Source: Paenibacillus hamazuiensis | Lineage (GTDB): Bacteria > Bacillota > Bacilli > Paenibacillales > NBRC-103111 | Direction: 5' to 3' | Assembly: GCF_023276405.1 (NCBI RefSeq) | Contig: NZ_JALRMO010000001.1 | Location: forward strand, 6,197,001 to 6,261,000 | DNA: 64,000 nt | Shown here: one piece after another, positions 61,900-64,000 of the stretch | Layout of the letters: the number at the start of each line of letters is the position of its first letter | How positions within the stretch are numbered: position 1 is the stretch's first letter | Notes under the pieces: generated by a model | Told to the model about the DNA's origin: nothing | Databases searched by the model: none | Seen by the model: the letters and a program-made list of their open reading frames with translations, nothing else | Translations under genes and position numbers: made by a program

Positions 61900-62448
61900 A
61901 TGAAAACCACATCTTACGGCACGCTGATGGTTGTGGTATCCGCAGTTGGCTTCGGCCTCATGGGCATCTTTGCGAAAATCGCCTACGGCGAAGGGATGAC
62001 GGTCGGCACGCTTCTCGCCTGCCGGTTTCTCATTGCAGCGGCGTTATTTTGGGGCACGCTTGCCATCGTCAGGCCCCGCTTTACCCTCACGCGCCGTGAA
62101 ACAATAACGCTGCATCTGATGGGCGTCGGCGGGTACGCCGTTATGGCAACCCTACTGTTCACGGCGTTTTATCTCATCCCGGCGTCCCTCGCTGAAATGC
62201 TGTTTTACGCATACCCGGCTCTGGTATGCCTGCTGATGAGATGGCTGGACAAAGAACCTGTCACCGTGCGCAAAGCCGCTTCTCTCGGCATCGGCATGCT
62301 CGGTACGGCGCTGGTGCTCGGTGTCCCGGCGGGGATGGCCGGTGTGGCGCTTGTATTGTGCAGCCTGCTGGCTGCGGAATTAAAATCGGGAGCTTCAAGC
62401 CGCAAAAGAGAAACCCGGGTTCGAGCGGAATTTTCCAGATCAAGTTAA
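61900..62448 (+). pseudogene. EamA/DMT transporter, N-terminal half only
   Basis: RBS GGAGGAGG precedes an ATG opening 182 codons: one EamA repeat of five helices (TLMVVVSAVGFGLMGIFAKI to GVPAGMAGVALVLCSLLA) followed by an unrelated basic tail. Functional EamA proteins normally have two repeats and about 300 residues; the second is absent. Truncation by deletion is likely, although short single-repeat transporters exist. Confidence 0.65.
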
Positions 62449-62542
62449 ATACCGCGCCTCCCCAGACCAAAGAAAGAACGGTGGTCACACTGGGGAAGCG
62501 CATCTACCCGATGATCCGATCTTCGCTTGATCCGTTCCTGCG

Positions 62543-63364
62543 TTACGGTTCGGCAAACAGCCGATTCCCCCGCTCGGCGATAAACCGAAGGGCTTCCTCC
62601 AGCGCAGCTTGACGAAATCCGAACGACTTTTCCATCATCGATATCCAGTCGCTTTTGCGGGAAAACTCGTGAATTTCCGTACCCTGATCGGATTTGACGA
62701 ACAGCTTCCGGTCGACCACCGAATAAGCCGCTCCCTGCTTGAATAGAGTAACGACGATTCGGCGCATAAACGGGTTATCATCTTCATCTCTCAGAGAATG
62801 GGTGATATCCTGTTCAAAATCATTTACTTCCACCGGCATCCACTCGATATATTTGGTGACGATGCTTTGACCGTTCGCCCTCCGGTCGATCATAAAACGG
62901 GTGGAGCTCAGGCGGACGATTTCCACTTCCTCCCCGCAGCGAAAGAAACGGGGCTCTTCTTCCAGCCGAAGCGGCTCGAACAGCGGCGCGCCATAGCCTA
63001 TATCCACGTAAAAGGCCCGCCCTTCCACAGTCACACGGTTCGCCCAATGAGCATTCCCGCCGGTGGCGCGAACGATCTCCGCCTGAAACCCGAGGGCGCG
63101 AAGCAGACTGCCGAAATGGACGTTCAGAATGTAACAATTCCCGCCGAGATTTTCGCGTTCCAGCCGATCTAAGTAGATATCCATGGAAGGAAACCACTTA
63201 AAACCCGACGTTCCCCGATTCAAATAATAATGAAACTTGCTCAAGTTCTCGAACGGAACAAGGTGCAGGTGACGCTCGACCAAAAGTCGCAAATATTCCA
63301 GCGTCGGCATCCGTTTTTCGATCCGAAGGCAGGATAAATATTGTTGCAGCAGCAAATCTTCCAT
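62543..63364 (-). CDS. Arylamine N-acetyltransferase family protein
   Basis: A 273-residue NAT-type enzyme. The Cys-His-Asp triad is visible as LGGNCYILN (Cys near 78; the usual RGG is ENLGG), NAHWANRV (His near 111) and YVDIGYGAP (Asp near 126). It transfers acetyl from acetyl-CoA to arylamines or related amines. ATG at 63364 follows AAGGAGG. Thirteen bases downstream of a DUF2269 gene, so they may be co-transcribed. Confidence 0.87.
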   Translation of the reverse strand: MEDLLLQQYLSCLRIEKRMPTLEYLRLLVERHLHLVPFENLSKFHYYLNRGTSGFKWFPSMDIYLDRLERENLGGNCYILNVHFGSLLRALGFQAEIVRATGGNAHWANRVTVEGRAFYVDIGYGAPLFEPLRLEEEPRFFRCGEEVEIVRLSSTRFMIDRRANGQSIVTKYIEWMPVEVNDFEQDITHSLRDEDDNPFMRRIVVTLFKQGAAYSVVDRKLFVKSDQGTEIHEFSRKSDWISMMEKSFGFRQAALEEALRFIAERGNRLFAEP

Positions 63365-63377
63365 TGCTCCCACCTCC

Positions 63378-63833
63378 TTACTGCGGCTTGACAATCATCA
63401 GGATCAGCAGCAATATTCCCAGTATGCCGGACCACAGATGAAGGTTTCGCACGCGGGTATACAGCACGGTCAAATGCGCGGCGGGCACATCGGAGGCGGC
63501 CGTCTCGGACTCCGCAAGCAGTTTTATCAACCGGCCGGCCGCAGGGTTCAAATACACGATGACAAGGATTTCGATCGCTGCAAAGACGGCCAACGAACCT
63601 ATGATCCACACCTGCATGAACGGTCCGTACGAGCCGATAAAAAACAAGGCAAGGCCCGAAATGAAGGCGAGGGAACCGAATATTTTGGGGAATACCTCCA
63701 AGGAAGCAACCTGCAGCAAATTCCTTTTCATTTCGTCCAATGTGGATACTTTCCTCAGGATGAACGGAAAGGCGTATGCCGGCCCCAAGCCCAGCATCGC
63801 AGACAACACATGAATCGTAACCAGTAATACCAT
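63378..63833 (-). CDS. DUF2269-like integral membrane protein
   Basis: A 151-residue protein with four helices: LLVTIHVLSAMLGLGPAYAF, a 50-75 helix, VWIIGSLAVFAAIEILVIVY and LWSGILGILLLILMIV. The first-helix His-x-Leu-x-Ala pattern is typical for DUF2269 proteins. Function unknown. Weak RBS. Confidence 0.75.
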   Translation of the reverse strand: MVLLVTIHVLSAMLGLGPAYAFPFILRKVSTLDEMKRNLLQVASLEVFPKIFGSLAFISGLALFFIGSYGPFMQVWIIGSLAVFAAIEILVIVYLNPAAGRLIKLLAESETAASDVPAAHLTVLYTRVRNLHLWSGILGILLLILMIVKPQ

Positions 63834-63921
63834 ACAGCAGCACCGCTTTCATGAGATTTTGTGGATGCACTCATCATAGCGGTAAAAAAAATCTTCCGGT
63901 ATCGGTGAAATTACGTATTTA

Positions 63922-64000
63922 TCAAACCATCTCCTTACCATCCGCAAGAAGCCCCTTTTCCATCACGTATCGCGTCAAGGCGGCCCGGGAAGGGACGCTT
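63922..64000 (-). CDS. C-terminus of a gene entering from the right
   Basis: The minus strand reads VPSRAALTRYVMEKGLLADG then KEMV and TGA at 63922-63924, open to the window edge. Only 25 residues are visible; no family can be given. Frame choice rests on it being the one that stays open. Confidence 0.4.
   Translation of the reverse strand, partial: SVPSRAALTRYVMEKGLLADGKEMV

Overview
The window reads as a chromosomal segment of a GC-rich, spore-former-type Firmicute, most likely Paenibacillus or a close relative. Support: strong AGGAGG ribosome binding sites, a leucine T-box leader, CsoR-type copper control, YesM/YesN-type two-component genes, lipoproteins and permeases of the LplA/LplB/YtcP class without their own ATPase, and small YhfH-, DUF2533- and CcdC-like genes. 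This is inferred from gene content; no phylogenetic marker was analysed.

Layout. 0-9.3 kb: leuA with its T-box leader, an AHL-lactonase-like MBL gene divergent from its TetR regulator with a double operator, DinB, an M23 peptidase/bactofilin pair, a DUF421 protein, and SDR/WYL divergent genes. 9.3-24.4 kb: carbohydrate region with a secreted polysaccharide-lyase-like protein, two paralogous LplA-type lipoproteins, two permeases, a YesN/YesM two-component pair and an AraC regulator, interrupted by an IS4-family element and carrying peptide deformylase and a Ycf48-like lipoprotein. 24.4-33.2 kb: small metabolic and regulatory genes, a group IIC intron placed exactly behind the nlpC/P60 terminator, a csoR-copZ-copA copper operon, and a MOSC/CDGSH pair. 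33.3-40.5 kb: a seven-gene operon of amidohydrolase, CUT1-type ABC importer, deoxyribosyltransferase-like enzyme, nucleoside hydrolase and IclR regulator, probably importing and dismantling a nucleoside-like compound. 40.7-46.1 kb: small membrane proteins, GNAT, CheY and a two-gene aas-lplT phospholipid repair operon with a FapR-like box.

The most unusual region is 46.2-52.3 kb. Three tightly linked genes on the minus strand encode, in order of transcription, a nitrilase-superfamily protein with an intact Glu-Lys-Cys triad, a 1108-residue Rad50/SMC-like ATPase with a CxxC zinc hook and a new N-terminal domain, and a two-TM protein with a ThsA/DUF6430-type macro domain. The parts look like an anti-phage or conflict system (ABC three-component or Lamassu-like ATPase plus a Thoeris-type membrane macro effector), but I know no described system with this combination and no TIR gene is present.

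The right end (52.4-64 kb) holds surface and lipoproteins, and a decaying stretch (59.4-62.4 kb) with an MFS gene interrupted by one in-frame TGA, an MBL gene lacking its 5' end and a metal ligand, and a half-length EamA gene. Three intergenic blocks are built from four units of about 50 bp; two of them appear to be members of one unnamed repeat family. Coordinates of short sites were counted by eye and may be off by a base.
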